DNA from: Tyto alba
Taxonomy: Eukaryota; Chordata; Aves; Strigiformes; Tytonidae
Assembly: GCF_018691265.1 (NCBI RefSeq)
Contig: NW_024881282.1
Span: forward strand, 50,289,122-50,353,121
DNA: 64,000 nt
Direction of reading: 5' to 3'
This document shows, in pieces, positions 34,954-49,086 of this stretch; within the stretch, counting starts at the first letter, position 1, and each line of letters begins with the position of its first letter. The translations under genes and the position numbers were made by a program. A model generated the notes under the pieces. It worked only from the letters and a program-made list of their open reading frames with translations, had not been told where the DNA came from and searched no databases.

Positions 34954-37900
34954 TGATCTGAAAGCAAAGATTTTCGTGGTGTGTTACTGTGCTCCTTACA
35001 GCATAAATAAAAGCATTTTTGACTATACAAGACACTAACTGGAAGAATACTGTGTAAGACACGTATGTTCTTTGAGCAGAAATTGGACAACATCATAAAA
35101 GCAAACATATCTTGATGACATTTCTCTCTGAGAAAGGGTTAGGCTTTTAAAATTTTATTTCTCCTTTCTTTCCCACCCCCCCTCTGGATACAGAAAAAAG
35201 AGGCAGGACTTTCTTACTCTCAGAACATTTTTCAGCCAGCAACCCATGGCATATCTCCTGAATTGTCAGAAGCCAAATATTGGAGATTTGGATAAAGCCG
35301 AAGACTGAATCATGGGCAATAATCTTGTTTAGAAAGCACAGAATGTCTGCTTGTTTTTATAGCGGGTCTGTTTGCTCCAGCTGAACAATGTCCAGGGGAA
35401 CTGTCCTGTGGTGCTTGTGCACCAGCTCTGAGTGGAGTAGTTTTGGCTCGGTAAGTAGGAAGTCCTGCTTCCATCTGTTTTCTTATTGTAAAGCCCCAGC
35501 ATACTCTGATAGATTGTCTGTGGAATAGTGCGGAGAGAGAAGGATATCGCACCATAAATAGTATAAGTGGATTTATAATTGCATGATGGGAGATAGGAAA
35601 ATGACAAGTGGAATTCATCTGGGAGGTAATAAGTCAGTGTTTGTGTCTGAAATCAGCACGTGAATGGGTCAGTGTCTGTAAAGTGCCAATGAACACAAAG
35701 CCTGTGTTTTTATCACTTGTTCAGTGTAATCCTTCCAAAGCGCTATGTTGAGTTGTTTTTGAAGGCCCTGTGCCAGGCTTTATCAGATCAACCTAGATCA
35801 AGGGTTAGGCTTGATTATTATTTTTGTATGTCTTCCTGCCTTTTTTTTCTGTCCAGTTCCACTAAGCAGTCCAGAGGCTTTAAGTTATGAAAAGTGTTTG
35901 TTGAAATGGAGCAATGAAAGCTGTTTCAGCCTGTCCCTCTCTCACCCAACATGTAGATGGGTGGAGAACACGGAGGTACAATGGCAGGACCTGAGCTCAC
36001 TTCTGGTATTGTACACATTCTGATTTCTGATGTAGTGGAAGTCCTAAATCATAACTAGGACAAATGGAATCATTCATAGAAACCTGGAGTCAAGAATCCT
36101 TGATCCAGTCAGAAAGCACCAGCTGATGGGCTACTGGGCCTTATCCAGAATTGTTTTTTTGTCTTTGCTAGATTGCAGGCAATTGGACAATGGATCAGAC
36201 TGGAAAGTCTCTAAGCAAGAAATCCACCCAGTTGCCTGGGATTACTGCTTCCAGGTCTGCTGGACACACTGATAGGATGCTAAGCCTAAACTCTGGACCA
36301 TATCCCTCTGAAACACCTGATTTGTGCTAGAAACTTCAGAAACATTGGTTGTTTTAATGGTATTGGGCAAGATATGGACTCAAGCACAGGCTAACAGTTC
36401 AACATGCAGTTAGCAGTCTCCCTGGTGTGGTTTTGGTCCATGCAGCATCTATCATTGGTGAATTACTGTAGAGCAGACACTGTTCCCAATGTGTTTTACG
36501 GACAAGATCGCTCTATTTTGAGGGAAAGAGGGATTGGAGAGAGAGTAAGCGTGTAGACCTGGATTATCCTCTGAGGCCATAGAATGTCCCCAGATTGTTT
36601 AATTCACAGTACAGATGTGGCCCCTGTGCCTAGAGGCGTGACTCAGGCTGTGTGCTGGTACTCTAGAGCCAGAGGAGCTCATAGAGCCAAACACACTGAC
36701 CAGAGCCTCCTGGCTCTTTTATTGGATGGAGCTGGGATCCTGGAAGTCCTGAGCGCCCAAGCTGCCAGAGATGGGATCCAGACGCTTTTTCCTCGAGGCA
36801 GCAGCTGGGCTGCCGGCACTGCCTGAGTGCCCTTACAGCTGAAGCTCTCCAGTGCAGGTCACCTCTCTTTCCCTTCAGGCCCCCTGAGTCAGCATGAAAT
36901 GACAACCTTCTCAGGACTGTAGTGATTAAAGAACAAGCATGTAAACAGTTATGCAGGGTGAAAGGGGGGATGCTTTCCTAATAAAGTGATTATTTTTCCA
37001 TACGTCTTATGGAATCTGTGGTGGTGATAGCAATGAAGATGGCAGTTCGACTGAGCAGTCAAATGTGTGCAGACTGTGATACATTCTAGGACATTTTTGC
37101 TTTTGAGGAGTGTAAGCCTCTTGTCATACACCCTTGTTGTGATTTGCCCACCTGCACACTTGCTGGGCTGCAGTGTTTAGGTTGCGTACATGGGCTGTCA
37201 AAGTGGGCTGCAGTATTAACCGTTTTCCTGGCTTCTCCAGCACACTTTCTAATGTCTCACCTGCCTTGAGATTCTGGAATTGGGAACTGTAACAGTTCAA
37301 CAGGTTCAGGACATCTATGTCCTATGTCCTACCTGCAGCCTTCCAAATACTTTGGGTTTAAAGCTTACATTTTTAGATAGCTGAAGCAAACTGGACCATG
37401 TGCTTTTTACAGAATAATAAATGCATAGATACGAACAAAAGTAAGTCTCAATCCACTTAGTCTCCTTGACTTCCTGACCACTTTTCTGTACGGATATGAG
37501 AGGAGTCTGTGCATGATTTCCTAGTCTCCATTTTCACACAACTGCTTGCTTGGTTGGGGTCTGTTTTCTCTGCCTTTGTCTTTCCTGCCATCATTTTCTT
37601 CAGCATGACTGATGAGATTCTTTTCTCTCATAATGCTGGAGCCCTTTGATCAGTTTTATCGGTTGATCTCTTAATTGATTGTTTCCTTTCTGCAGTTCAG
37701 AGTGTTTTGCCATGACTGGCAACCATCTTGCTGATCAAGGATGCTGTGTTTCAGATGGAAAACCATTGAAGCCTAAGGGCTCCCGTTCCACCTCCACCGC
37801 CACCAACATGGGAGCAACCGTTCCGCCAGAATTCCCAAAATCTGTACACGGAGTTTCCTCAAATTGTCCTTATGAGCTTTCCAGAAGAGGGATGACTCAC

Positions 37901-40900
37901 TGAACCAGAAACTGAGAAGGGAAATAAGTGTTTCACAATGGCAGCGAGGCTCACTTGGGCACGTGGTGGCATTAGGTGCCTGGCAAAACAAGACTGACTT
38001 TCTCAGCCCGGCCCTAACTGCCTGCGACCTCAGACCTGCATCTCTGATGGAAGAGGCAAAAGCCTGCATATCGCATGGCAAGACAAAGTAAGAAAACTAG
38101 GTTGCCAAGACGATGTCTGGGTATACTCTCTTAGCAAGTGTCTTCTTCTGTCTGTCATCTGTCATATGAATTCTGTTTCTGGTCATATTGCACCCACAAA
38201 TCCCTTGGTGTAAGCTTTTCCTGTAATGCTGTCTCGTGCCTCCCTTGCAAATAAACCCAGGGCACATTCCTGCTACCTTATTAAAAGATCTATGACATAG
38301 TTATTGAAAATCTTGCTCACATTAAAATAAAATATTAGTTTTTTAAAAGGTGATGGCTTAATTTTCAGTCTGGATCTTTCTTCAGAATCTTTTAATGGCT
38401 GGTTAACATCACATTGGCAGCCTAAACTTCTGAGCCATAAAATGTGAAACTTTTAAATTTTTTCCTCATGACAGAGGTATTTGGGGTAGAAAATCTGAAT
38501 GACACGAAAGGAGAAATTTGCCATGGAGCTCTAAGAGGAAAATACAGCTGAACAATCTTTTTCTAATTATCTTAATAGAGTGCCATTATCAGAAATGCTC
38601 TGTGCTCCATTGGGAAAGAAAGTTATGTTAATAGGAAACAAAGATATTTGATCCTTTGTAGATCAAAGCACTTTTATGATGCTGCTGTCATTATGAAAGG
38701 CTGTTGGTGTAAGAATGCTACTTAGTGGACAATGACTCTATTGTTTGTCACTTATTTACCTTTTAAGAAAAAATAAAATCAGACCTAGTGTATAATTTAT
38801 GAGAGCCCAGATTTGATGAGAAATGCTTCACTCTACCATTAAAGCAACTGTTTCTAGGACTGTAGTTCACTGACTAGAAACGTGACGTTCTACTGTGCAA
38901 AAAGGAATATTTGGTATGGAAATAAAAACTTGCTGAAATCCACTGAAGTGCAGAAGGTCCTTGCAAAGCCTCTGAATTCCACACTGGAAAGGCCTGTGGG
39001 CTTTCTTACCCATTTTTTCCCTTTCTCTTTATACTTACTTGCATTCAGAGTTTAGCTCCAAGAGCTTCTAAGCAGCCTTTTTCCTTTTGTATTTACGCAG
39101 TTCTTAGAGCAGTGGGATGCTGGTCCATGACCGAAGCTCCAAAGTGCTCTCCTAACACAGATAATAATAAACTCAGAGAGAGAGAGAGATCGATACTGAG
39201 AACAGTTCACCTATGGCTCACAAAATGGATTTCTGACTGCTGTAAAACCCTCCAAGGAGGGAAAAAGTGCTTAAAGACCTGGAAAGGCTGATGTATACCA
39301 GCAATGTTGTGTAAAGAAGTGTCAAGAGTATGGGAGAAGGAGAGGGAATGTTTCTCAAGGGAAAACCTATCAATTCTTGTAGGTATAAAGCAGTATTCAG
39401 GAATTGAACAAAATAATTAATACTGGTAGTTTACTTTGACTTGTATTTCAGTTCTGTACAAGCTAATATCACTGATTCCTATTTAAGTGGAGGGAATAAA
39501 AGAAAAAAAGTATTTGAATTTTGAATAGCTTGTCAGTTTGCAAAACTTAATACTTGATGAACCCTATAAAACACATTGATCTATTGTTTTGTTTGTTTTC
39601 TATTGACCCTTGTATAAAGGTTTTTGCTGTTATTGTTTGTTTGTTTGTTTGTTTGTTTTCATGGAAATGCTTCATTTCTGCATGAGTATCTTTATCCTCT
39701 TTCTTTGACTGATGCTCCACAAATAGTCTCATACTGTGGATGCACTTACATGCCTTTATTTAAGACTGGAGATCTTTCTTCCCCTTTTTGCAATACCAGT
39801 AAAGGGTACTGTGTAGTCCTCCCCTGTGCCCAGCACATGGGTGCACACACAGCTTGCCCACTGCCATTTCAGTTTCTCTTTGCTGCTTTTTGGAATGAGG
39901 CACTTGGTGACTGAGATTTTTTAAATGCTTTTGCTCCAGCTTCTTTTAAGGTTATCTTTTATTGTGTTTCTTCCAAATTCCACCTCTGAACCTCTATAAA
40001 ACCTCTCTGTGTTTGCTTCTCTTAGAGAAAGGCAATTTTCTGTTAAGTTCTGTGCTTGCAGTACTTTTAAGCCTAGTGCAAGGAGGGCTCAGGACTTTCA
40101 GTTGCAAAGATGCTTGTTCAGGAAGCCACGGAGTCTGCATCCAGTTCCAGAGGTGGCATTCCCTGTGGCAGATGTTTTGGTACCCTTCACTGCATGGACA
40201 AAAGTCTCCAACAGGAGGGCTTGGGCTGGAGAGCCAGGGCATGTTCTCTGAAGAAGTCTACTCCAAAACAGTATTTCTCCGACCTCTAGTCACCATTTTC
40301 CTAAGCTAGTTGCACAACCTTTCTGGCCTATGGGGATCTTCCAGAGTTTCCAGTCTGTCCTGACTTTACCTCCCTGTCAACTGCTGCAGGCAAATGATAT
40401 TTTTTTCTCTTTGTGATACTGAACACATGCTAAACTCTGCTGTAGGTGTTCCTAACTATGCTTCCAGCCTGTGTACTTTATTGCCTTACTTCAGATCAGC
40501 AAGAATGTCACTGTCCCTTAGATACAGACTCTCCCAATCTCTCAGGACTTGGTGCCTTTAGCTCCCCATGTCCTCCAGAATAGGATACATCCCTCCAGAT
40601 GGAGAAGCCCACTTGGGTGGCCAGGGTGAGCAGGACTGGGTCTCCAGGGGAACAGGAATTTTGTGTCCATGTTAGACTGTTCAAAATACAAGGCCGACAA
40701 ATCTCACAGTGAATGCTTACATGTCCAGGTGACGACAAGCAGCTCAATTTCTATGCACTCTATCAAATAATGGCATGCTCAGAGGGCTGCTTTTTTCTTT
40801 TGGGAGATGTTAATTATGGAGGACAGATGCCCAGAGAATAAGGCTGTGTATTACATTACTCAAGTATGCCAATTTTCACGTAGATAAACCATTTCCTTCT

Positions 40901-42076
40901 GTATCACACCTGAGATCTGCTCCCATACTCACACATGGTCCTTTCGGGATTAAGATCAATTTAACGCAGACCTCTTTGCTTTCCTTCTCAACAGGAAGCA
41001 CCATTGCTTTTTTTTGGCATAGGCACCACTGCTGAGGTTTCCTCTGGATGTTCCCCTCATAGCACATCTGCACAGCCTGATGGTTAGAGTTCCCTCAATG
41101 CCTTTGCTGGAAAATGGTCTGGTTCAAGTAAGCAAGAGAAGGGCCTGGTCATTGCACACAGATGAGGAAGTTCTGGTGTCAGGTCGTTGTTCCTTGGTAA
41201 GGTCTTCATGACTGCTGTTACTTCCAGATCAGCTCCATGAGAACTGAGTCATCTGACTCCCTCTGCTTTAGAAGTGCTTGGTTGCACAGCATAAGCGTTT
41301 GATGCCTCTCTTTCCTAGTGTACTCCACCAATAAGAGAGGAATAACTCCTCCCAAAGGATAGAAATGATGTACCAATTGCAATTACCCTATTATGTGACT
41401 TAGCCCCTGGTCCTGAGTCAAAGTAATCAGTTTTGCATACTGGAGTTATTTCCCAAATCACACTTTTATCCAGCCAGTTAGGATCAGTTTACCACCATTG
41501 TGCTCCACAACCCACCCTGTAGGTTGATTCTTTGCTTTCTCTAGTCATGCAGTTTATGTATTATTTCAAGATGGGGGGGTGGTGGTGGTGTTTAACCCAT
41601 GCAGGGGACTCCATGTTTCTGTGAGATTTGACCCTGTGCTGTACATTTGTGCGGATCCCTACTTGCTCACTTAATTTTCCTACTAAAATGTTTTTTCCAA
41701 CTGTAATGGTCTTGCTAGAAGAGCAAGAAAATTTAAGACGTTATGACTGATCTTCTTTATATCTTATTCTTCAAAAACAGGGTGGCAGAGAGGCGTAGTT
41801 AAATAGCTGTGATGCTGGGCATAGGCAAAATTAAAATTCTTAGAATGAATACAGAATGAAAAAGAAGTCTTCATTTCCTCAGCATACACAGCTCCCTGAA
41901 ATGGTTTTAGATCGACTTTGCAGGTGGCAATGCAAACTTGCTGCAGCAATGCACTGGCCTGTGATTGCTGTTGTGTATTACTGCAATTTACGACTGGGTA
42001 ATTCCTGTCACTACGCTGCATCAGCCTGTTCTGACTTGATGATGGTACTGGTTTATCTGTGTGTAGGACACCAGAC
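34954..42076. other. Intergenic, nothing recognised
   Basis: 7.1 kb with no gene or known repeat family recognised. It holds only short simple repeats: (GTTT)n at 39633-39659, (GA)n at 39174-39189 and a G/T-rich GGTGGTGGTG at about 41574-41592. Open frames are under 120 codons and look random. Confidence 0.5.
39633..39659. repeat. (GTTT)n microsatellite
   Basis: About six GTTT units in intergenic DNA. Confidence 0.9.
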
Positions 42077-42502
42077 TTACAGCCTAAACCACCAACAGAT
42101 CCAGTAATTCATATCATTATTCTGTAGTTTGGGAAGAAAGTTACTTGAAATTAGGAGGTGATACAGAGTCGCCTTCACCAGGATAAATGCAAGCAAGAGT
42201 GCATGTCCCCAAAACTGCAAAGCTTTCTGGAATATAAACCGATGTGCCAGGGGTACATCTCGGGTATTACTTAGCCAGAAGCACAAGAGGAGCGGGACAG
42301 AGAAGTAGGTAGAGATGACCGTGAGGAAATACCAGAGGAGCAGATTTCGTAGGACCAGGAAGGTAACAGTGTTTGGGTGAATCTGTGTCTGAACAGAGAA
42401 ATGGTTCACAGCCGCCTTCGAGGCGGCGGCATTTTGGAGTGTGCAGTAAATGAATAGGATAGTGCCCAAAAGGTATCCTTGCTCTCTGAGGATGTCCCCT
42501 CC
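42077..42502 (-). other. Open frame resembling part of a multi-pass membrane protein
   Basis: 141 codons open on the - strand between TGA at 42503-42505 and TAA/TAG-type stop at 42077-42079. There is no ATG near its start (a TTG at 42467-42469 is the nearest alternative), so it could only be an internal exon or a decayed gene. It contains two long hydrophobic stretches, VTFLVLRNLLLWYFLTVIS followed by YFSVPLLLCFWL, and ALLLAFILVKATLYHLLI, plus a shorter one (LLGTILFIYC). A CCTCAG acceptor-like site lies just upstream and CAA-GTAACT is a possible donor at about 42145. No family recognised. A chance open frame is the main alternative. Confidence 0.2.
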
Positions 42503-45500
42503 TCACTGGGCTTACACAGTCAGGGTATTTCACCATAGCAGGGCATTTTAAAATACGAACAGGAGTTTCTGCACAGGCACATGGGGATTCCTGTTCTCCA
42601 ACAGGAAACTCCAACTGTGTTCAGTTGTTGCTGGAGTTAGATTATACTGTAACCAAAGTGCCTAAACCCTGCCTAACGTGGGAGAACTAGTGTCTGGCCT
42701 TAAGAAACTGATACTGAAGTTGACAGACATTAAATGGACTCTCATGAATGTAGTCCTATTTTTGCCTTTTTAAATATTAAGTTAGCAAATTGGGTCAGAA
42801 TGAAAATTGATAAATTAAAGACTGTTCTTGAAAGCTGTGAACCGGGATGTTTTCTGGCAGGGTAGGTCTTACAGTCTTTGACTTGCTATACTGTCTTGTA
42901 TTTTGGGGTCGTACCTGGTACAATAAATTTTAGATCTTCAAGTGTGAACACAAGTGATGAACCACTCTGTCAGCTGGAGCATCTCAAGCCTCTCTATATT
43001 CCACAGACTGGAGATACATGAAGGTTGGTGTTAAATTTGTTTGTAAAGCAGACACAAGTCCAGCGGAAAACTTGATGTTTTGTTTTCTTCGAGCTTCCTA
43101 CAGTTTTCAAGCAGCTGTAGGTAAAACTTGAGGTAAGTATATAAACCCCATCTTTAAAGAAATGGCCTTTTGTTTTGTTCAGTTCTACAAATGGGCCTTC
43201 CACTTTGCTCATCTATCACACTGAATTTAACAAGCATCAAATATACCATGTTATCACCAAACAAAAGAGAAAAGTGTAGAACTACCCGAGTGGAATGGGC
43301 AGTTTCCTTGAGGAATAGTCAGCTCAGAGACATCTGTGTATAAAATTTGTGTGCAGTTACACTTTAGTATTGAGGAATATGCTGAAATCTCACGAACTCC
43401 AGAAAATCATCAGTTGCTCAAACCAGAAAAAAAAACCACACAAAAAAACCCTACAGGAAAATCCAACAATACGGAGGATTGTTTGTATACTGGGACAAGT
43501 ATATATCAAACAAAGCAAAACTCCTCACACTTTGGATTCACAGTAGGGCATTTAATTAAGTCAGGGAACTACTATCCCACTTCATGAATTGCTATTTCGA
43601 TGGCTGGCTCTTCCACTTGGCTCATTTGCCATGGTTTAGACACATTCTTGTCAATCTTCTCTTCTATGTGCTTCCTTGGAACAATGATCTTGGCTCCTCT
43701 TTTGTTTGCTGACTGATTACGATATTCAGGGAGAGAACTGTTGAGGCACTTTTTAATGTTGCAGGCTTAAGACTGATTTCAGATCCTAGAATTCATTTCC
43801 AGGCCACACAAAACTTTCTGGAGTTCATTTTCATAGTTAACCAGAAAAGAAGCCTAGGAGGATTTCACAGGAGGCTGTGGTACTTCCCACAGGAGGCAAA
43901 ACCTCTGTTTCTAGTAAAACAATCTCCCCAATTACTTTTTTCTTAGAAGGCTGGGAGAGTTCCTTCCTCCAGGAAAGTTCATAAAGTGGAAATTCTGATA
44001 AAAACTGCAGTGACATCTCTAGATAGTCCTGAGAAGCTGTTGTTATCAATGGAACCAAATTAATAACTGCAGGCAGCTGTCAAAACTGATTACGTATCAC
44101 GAATGACACCAGATGAAAAAGGAGATGTTTGAAACTTCCTTCAAATATTAGTTTTGGAGTCCTGAGACTTTCAAGGCCAGTTGGAGAAGACTCTGGGTAC
44201 GTGAATGCATAATACTTAGTGGAAGTCATTAGATTCACAGATGGACAGTTTTTTTCCTTGTTAATGAAGCATATTTTTTGCTTGACAAGTGGAAAATGTT
44301 GCCCCTGTGAAAAGATTATGTAGGGATTTTGAGTGGACTCTTTGTCTGTGACTGAGTTTTTTTTTTAAATCCTGGCTGGGGGCCAGCTCTCAAGAGGAGT
44401 ATGTTTAATGTTTGTTTTTTCCTATGACTTAGATCGGGTCCTTAGATAATTTTGACAATGCCACAACAAATTGTTTTATGGAGGGAACGTACTCATATTT
44501 CCTATGTCTCCAGAGTCATTGGAGCATGTCTGTGATTCTCATTATGTGAACAAGATGTTCTTAATATTGATACTGCCTTTGCTTTCCAGTATGCTTACAA
44601 GTGTTAGGTATTGGGATTCCTTCTACTTTATTTATTAGCATGGGCAAATTTGCATTTTTCTTTAAAATTTCTAATCTCATGTAGCTGGGACTCTGTTCAA
44701 GCAAAGACAGATAAAGAGTTGAATCAATTTCCCAGGCTTAGTTTAGATAATATGCAATAATACCCACATTGCTTTTTATGCTAACATTGTTGCAGAATGA
44801 CAGATCTGTCCCTTGGTTGGCACATGTTATTGAAAGAGAACATGAGGTGCCTATTGTGGTTGGTGGAGATGCTGATCCATCCTTTGCTGGTGGAAGCAGC
44901 GCAGCAACTGTGGGAGTTTGAGCGCTACGTTCTCCTGCAGCACCTGAGCATCTGCACAATTATTGTGGAAATATCTGGAAAGGATTTTCTAATACTGTTG
45001 TTGTTGCTGCTGTGATCCTAGTTCTGGTCTTTCATTGTTACCTTTCCTATATTCATGTCCTTACTCTTCTGTCTCCACCTTCTTGTCTTCCAATGCTTTC
45101 TTGAAGAACATTAATTTTGCTACAAACACTTAAAATTATTTGAGCCTTTCTTCAGTGGTTGAGTAACGAGGTTTTCAGCAACACCTTTACCTTCACAAAG
45201 CAATCTAATGACAGAGAAATGTCTGATGGTGAGATTATTGATCCAGTGTTTCATACAACAGTCAGAGGAAATAAGTGATGCCCAATACTGTAAAGCTGAA
45301 ATTCCTATTACAGACAACATAGATAGGAGATAGTCTGATACGTTGTGTGGCAGCAGCTTTCTTGCTGTCTAGGCTGTGTGTAGTTCACTAAGGCAGAAAG
45401 CAAACATGGAACAGGATCAACAGCAAGGCTTGTGCAAGTGGTTGGTCCCAATTTGAGATAGAGTATGACCACCAGCTTACCCACGAATGTCCTCCCCCAT

Positions 45501-47569
45501 TTTGGGAACGAGGTCTGAAGCTGCACGTCCAGATGATGCAGCATTTCTCCCCCAGCGTCATTCTCCATGCTTCTCTGCTAGTGTCTGCTATGACTTGGCC
45601 TTTATCACCATCCATTTTTCTTACAGCTGATCCCATCTTCTTTATAGCTTTCGCTTGTATCTCCGACTAGCTTTTTCCTTGGCCACTCACATATCTACAA
45701 CTTCCCTGAGGCCTGAGTTCCCAGATAAAACTCAGTAATATATCTAGTGTGCCAGAATTGTGAGCAGGTGGGCTGGTGTGCCTAAATGACCCATCATGTG
45801 AGCCTGCAGTAAACTCCTTCAGCTGTAACCATGGAGAACACTACATGCCTGTGGCATAAGTGCTTTAAGGGAGAATCACCTGTCCTTACCTTTGGTACTA
45901 CATGGCCCAGAACACTGAAATTGTGACCACAGGCACTACTGCTCACTATTTGGTACATAAATTAATTAAAATCTTTCTTCCACATACCAAGATGCATAAC
46001 CTTGACGCCCCTTTTTCCATCTGCACTGAGGCTTTCACTAACTAGCCCATTCTTCCTCTGTCGTTACTCTCTTTTCCTTCTGTGTTCAAGTTATATTATT
46101 TCCCTCCTCAAATAATACAATTTCATTCTTCTGCCTTACGGCCCCCACCTCTAATATCACTTACGCTGTCTGGTGCAAATAAGCAAATGTGAAAGTATCT
46201 TCACTGCCTGTTTTCATGCCATTTCAGTCTCCTCAGACATCGCGCTCCTTCCACCCTTTTGTATCCACTCTGAGCTCTTCATCCTTCACAAAACTCCACC
46301 TACTTAGTATCTCATAAAACTCTGCCCGTTTGCATCCTGTCTCTTGAAGCCCTCTCTCCTCCCTGGCTTATGCACTCCCCTATGCTATCTTTGTCATGCT
46401 TCTGTTTTTTAACTCCTAAAGATAATTAATACCGTTCTCATCCCCAGTCACTGCTGGTCCTGTCCCACCTCACCTGTTCTGAAACTCACTCACCAAAATT
46501 ACTTCTTCACTGGCCCTTCTGGCTGAGATGACCCCATCCACTCTAGCCTCCTCATCTACGCTGAGAACCTGCACACTCCCTGCTAAAGTCAATTTACATC
46601 TAGGATCAATCTTCTTCCTCTTTTTTTAAATATTTGTAATTTGTTACTTACCATATGGAGTGAATTCCTGACTAAACAATTGCTTTCTCTAGAGTTTCTA
46701 CTTCACTGGTACTTTACCTCTTTCTTTCAGGCACTTCACAGAAATGACCTACAATCACAGTCTTGGAAAAACCAAGCACATGGAACAGTTCCTGCCTCCT
46801 AGTGGGAATGCATCCGCTGTCTCACCTTTCCTTGATGCCTGATGATGACATGACTGTGCTTAGCTGCCACCTGTTTTTAATTCAACTGAGCTGTCACTTC
46901 CAGCACAGCCTGAGCAACCTGACTCCTGCCAAGTCCCGTGTCTTAGGCCCCTCCTTTCATGTGCCCTCAGCATCTGCATCTTGTGCATTTCACATGTGAT
47001 GGTGCTACTGCCTCTCTGCTGTGTATCATCAGATGAACTTTGGCAGCTGTCTGGTAATCCCCTGACCCGCTTCGTCTGCCACAAAAGGGATTGGAGAGAA
47101 AATAAGGAAGCATGTGGGAGAACTTGCTGTCTCACCAGAAGCAGCAGCCTGGTGCAGAAGAACCTCATCTCTCATGTGGTCCAACATGGTCTGAAGCCTG
47201 CTGGTGGCTCATGCACGTTCGCGGCCTGACCTGATGCACGCCCTTGTCCCATGGCTGGAGGTGCCAGTTTTGCACGTGGCAATTGTGAGAGGTTGTCACT
47301 GAGATATGGACAGCATGCACAGGGAGCAGGATCTGTTCATAAGGGTCTGTGAGTGACGTTTTGATAAAAGACTTAGTCTGTGTTGAAATGAAACACTATT
47401 TTTTTTTTTTTTTTTTGCCCCCTGGGAACCTAGTGAGAGCAAGTAACCTGTAATTTATACTTTGCCAAGAATTTTGGACATCTAGGGAGGTTAGTGCAAG
47501 TAGTACAATAACTTGGGAAGGATTAATTGAGGATGCACGGCATTTTGTGAGGTGTTAGGTCCTGATTAA
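42503..47569. other. Intergenic, nothing recognised
   Basis: 5 kb between the 42 kb open frame and the LGR5 3' end. A pyrimidine-rich stretch lies at about 45950-46600 on the + strand and an 18-base T run at 47399-47416. Open frames at 46860-47229 on both strands look random. Confidence 0.5.
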
Positions 47570-47593
47570 ATGCTCTTTACTGTGTAGTCACAT

Positions 47594-47599
47594 TTTATT
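47594..47599 (-). terminator. LGR5: Candidate distal LGR5 poly(A) signal
   Basis: TTTATT on the + strand, AATAAA on the - strand, at the left end of the AT-rich repeat-free block. Confidence 0.45.
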
Positions 47600-49080
47600 A
47601 CAACTTACATATGTTTGGAACACTTATAGAAAAGAAAGCATGTCACCTATTTACAATCACTACACATTTACATTATATTATTTACAGATAATGAATTTAG
47701 TAATATATATGAGCAGAAAATATAGAAAATATCAATATGAAACTGTACAGGGCTTAATCTCACGTCCTTTACTGTGGTTGCATTTCACTGTAATAATAAA
47801 TACAGTTCTATATTTACACATTTTACTTTAAAAATCTATTAAATGAATTTTAACAATTTCAAGTTTAAAATATCTGATCAAAATATTTCAAACATGCTTA
47901 TAAAAATAAGACACAAAGCCTTTAGAACTTTCTGCAAGCTGAAAAAGTTCTGATAAAAGAAGCTTTCTTTAACTAGTCTTTAGAATTATAACATTATTTT
48001 GCTTCTCAAATCACTTTACAAACTTCTTAAATATAGCGAGCTGAAAGGAATTTCACTGACATTAAACAATGCAGCACAGATGGATCCCTGTTAAATTAAA
48101 GCAAAGTAAACATGGTAATAGGTATTGTGCAATGGTTGACTGATCCTCTGTTTAATCCAAAGTGGTTTCAGGCATCATGCTCCAGCTGTATGCTGCACTG
48201 CTTCAAAAGCCACAAGAGATAAAGGATTAAGATAAGTACTCAGCTGACTTTATCATACATAACTTAGGCATTGGTTAATTTTTTTTTCCTGAAGGATGAA
48301 CATGTCAGCCAAAGTCAACTGATGCCATCTATAACTGCAAAACTAAAAATATGCCAGTGTGAATAGACAAGAAAATCAAGGCATATCCATTGTTGGCAAC
48401 AAATTCTTCATTGTGAAAAATCCATCCTTTTTGTCCCAGGAAGTTTTATATACAGTGACAGATGAACAACAGAGATCATCTGTAACTGATTTCCTCAACT
48501 ACTGGGCTAGCCTAACCTTGGTAATGTTAAAAAATTAGTCTCATTCACCTGGAGGTTGAGTGGCCATTAACTAGGCAGTGCGTACTGGGCTATTAAATGT
48601 TACTCCTCAGGGATCTATTTTTAACAACAAAAAAAAGTCAATTTGTACACTTTCGTGTCTTAAATGATCAGCTCACTTGAGCAAAAGGTGCAAGATCTGA
48701 GAAAAGAACACTGGAATATCACCTGATGGCTTGGCCAAGGCCAAAGACTGATATTCTAGTGAAGTGAAGGTGGCTTTGTTGTCTGAGATATTTTGACAGT
48801 AGACTTGGCAAAGACCTGAGGTCTCTTCTCTCTAACCGGGATGCTTCTGATGTGTAAACATACATGCCTTGATTCAGCAAAGTATTAACAGATTTAAAGC
48901 CAGAGAGGAACTCTGTTAATCTAATCTAACCTTTTCCTAAACTAAAGCCATCAGAAGTCTCTGAATTCCCATAGCTGCTCCAATACTTTTTTTTTGGCAA
49001 CATATCCAATTTGAATTTAGAGATTTTTGGTGCCAGATAGTTCCACTAGCTAATGACCATCACTATCAACACCGTGCACC

Positions 49081-49086
49081 TTTATT
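49081..49086 (-). terminator. LGR5: Candidate proximal LGR5 poly(A) signal
   Basis: TTTATT on the + strand, AATAAA on the - strand, about 1.36 kb downstream of the LGR5 stop codon. Confidence 0.4.

Noticed and set aside
46860..47229. Overlapping open frames on both strands
   Set aside because: About 80-100 codons, no domain, cysteine- and serine-rich random-looking composition.
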